From an uncultured Bacteroidales bacterium (GTDB taxonomy: Bacteria > Bacteroidota > Bacteroidia > Bacteroidales > Muribaculaceae): a stretch of DNA of 5,590 nt. The number at the start of each line of letters is the position of its first letter. Position 1 is the stretch's first letter. Shown here piece after piece: positions 4,824 to 5,590 of the stretch. The notes beneath the pieces were generated by a model that was not told the origin of the DNA, made no database searches, and saw only the letters and a list, made by a program, of their open reading frames with translations. The position numbers and the translations under genes were made by a program. The stretch spans positions 1 to 5,590 of the forward strand of contig USIN01000131.1 of the NCBI GenBank assembly GCA_900554715.1, written 5' to 3'.

Positions 4824-5590
4824 ATGGCACAAAAACCGTCAATACCCAAGGGCACCCGCGACTTCTCGGCCGAGGAGATGGCCCGCCGCAATTATATATT
4901 CGATACAATCAAAGACGTCTTCCGCCTCTTCGGTTACCGTCAGATCGAGACTCCCGCCATGGAGAATCTTTCGACCCTGATGGGCAAATACGGCGAGGAA
5001 GGCGACAAACTGCTTTTCAAGATTCTCAACTCGGGCGACTTTCTCAACTGCGTCGACCGCTGCCTTGCCGAGAGCGGCGACTATGTGCACCTCGCGCCTA
5101 AAATCTGTGAGAAAGGCCTCCGCTATGACCTGACTGTGCCGTTCGCGCGCTTTGTCGTCCAGCACCGCAACGAACTCCAGTTCCCTTTCAAACGCTTCCA
5201 GATACAGCCCGTCTGGCGCGCCGACCGTCCGCAGAAAGGACGCTACCGCGAGTTTTACCAGTGCGATGCCGACGTCGTCGGCAGCGATTCGCTCATCAAC
5301 GAGGTCGAACTGCTGCAGATTATCGACGAAGTCTTCCGCCGTCTGAAAATCTCCATAACCATCAAACTCAACAACCGCAAGGTTCTCGCCGGCATAGCCG
5401 AGGTCATCGGCGCTCCCGACAAACTTACCGACATCACCGTCGCTATCGATAAAATCGACAAGATCGGCCTCGACAATGTCAACGCCGAGCTCCTCGAACG
5501 CGGCCTCTCGCAGCAGTCTGTCGACGCCCTTCAGCCGATACTGAAGATTTCGGGCGACACAGACGCCCGTCTTGCCGCCCTCCGTCAGTT
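4824..5590 (+). CDS. hisS: Histidyl-tRNA synthetase, C-terminal part beyond window edge
   Basis: A cytoplasmic class II aminoacyl-tRNA synthetase that charges tRNA-His with histidine using ATP. The window holds 255 full codons of an expected 450 or so. Residues about 5-45 contain the motif 1 region (IPKGTRDF ... FGYRQIETP). LRYDLTVPFARFV (99-111) is a histidine/ATP-site segment. Motif 2 runs about 122-150 (FKRFQIQPVWRADRPQKGR, then YREFYQCDADVVG), with the Arg of WRADRPQKGRYREF expected to contact ATP. Motif 3, the second HisRS-specific motif and the anticodon-binding domain are not in the window. The LRYDLT form differs from the LRPEGT form of E. coli HisRS and resembles the eukaryotic-type sequence. 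The start MAQKPSIPKGTRDF fits the family N-terminus and lies about 22 bases after the predicted transcription start. Confidence 0.97.
   Translation, partial: MAQKPSIPKGTRDFSAEEMARRNYIFDTIKDVFRLFGYRQIETPAMENLSTLMGKYGEEGDKLLFKILNSGDFLNCVDRCLAESGDYVHLAPKICEKGLRYDLTVPFARFVVQHRNELQFPFKRFQIQPVWRADRPQKGRYREFYQCDADVVGSDSLINEVELLQIIDEVFRRLKISITIKLNNRKVLAGIAEVIGAPDKLTDITVAIDKIDKIGLDNVNAELLERGLSQQSVDALQPILKISGDTDARLAALRQ

Overview
The window looks like chromosomal DNA from a Bacteroidota member, most likely order Bacteroidales. Four things support this. (i) Several intergenic regions carry the phylum's promoter pattern, a TTTG/TTG box about 20-21 bases upstream of TAnnTTTG. (ii) No gene has a Shine-Dalgarno AGGAGG before its start. 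(iii) The gene families are typical: a PorT-like outer-membrane barrel, a LysM plus type-I periplasmic-binding-fold protein, and a glycine-zipper OmpA lipoprotein. (iv) The HisRS is of the LRYDLTVP type. The GC-rich codon use (many GGC, CGC, GCC codons) would fit a Muribaculaceae-like genome, but that family assignment is a guess.

Left part, minus strand (1-3111): three cell-envelope genes read leftward. An OmpA-family probable lipoprotein (2407-3111) ends at a clear rho-independent terminator (2338-2379). A fresh promoter (2274-2305) then starts a two-gene unit. Its first gene is a secreted protein with two LysM domains and a periplasmic-binding-protein-like domain (586-2253). One base after its stop comes an outer-membrane beta-barrel protein (1-584, cut by the window edge). 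All three are predicted envelope proteins: two carry peptidoglycan-binding modules and one sits in the outer membrane. The LysM/PBP-fold protein and the barrel are almost certainly co-expressed.

Middle (3112-4188): a 159-base divergent region with a strong promoter for a plus-strand EamA/DMT-family inner-membrane transporter. An imperfect inverted repeat overlaps that promoter.

Right part (4189-5590): a small minus-strand HEAT-like protein of the DNA alkylation repair (AlkD-like) family converges on the transporter gene. It diverges from hisS (histidyl-tRNA synthetase, cut by the right edge). The alkD-like/hisS divergent region has two TAATTTTG boxes arranged as a perfect 10-base inverted repeat, so the two promoters overlap.

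I see no mobile element, CRISPR array, tRNA or rRNA. Most of the window is ordinary core genome. The points most worth a second look are the translationally linked LysM-PBP1/barrel pair, the overlapping divergent promoters at hisS, the apparent loss of AlkD active-site aromatic residues, and start-site corrections for two genes.
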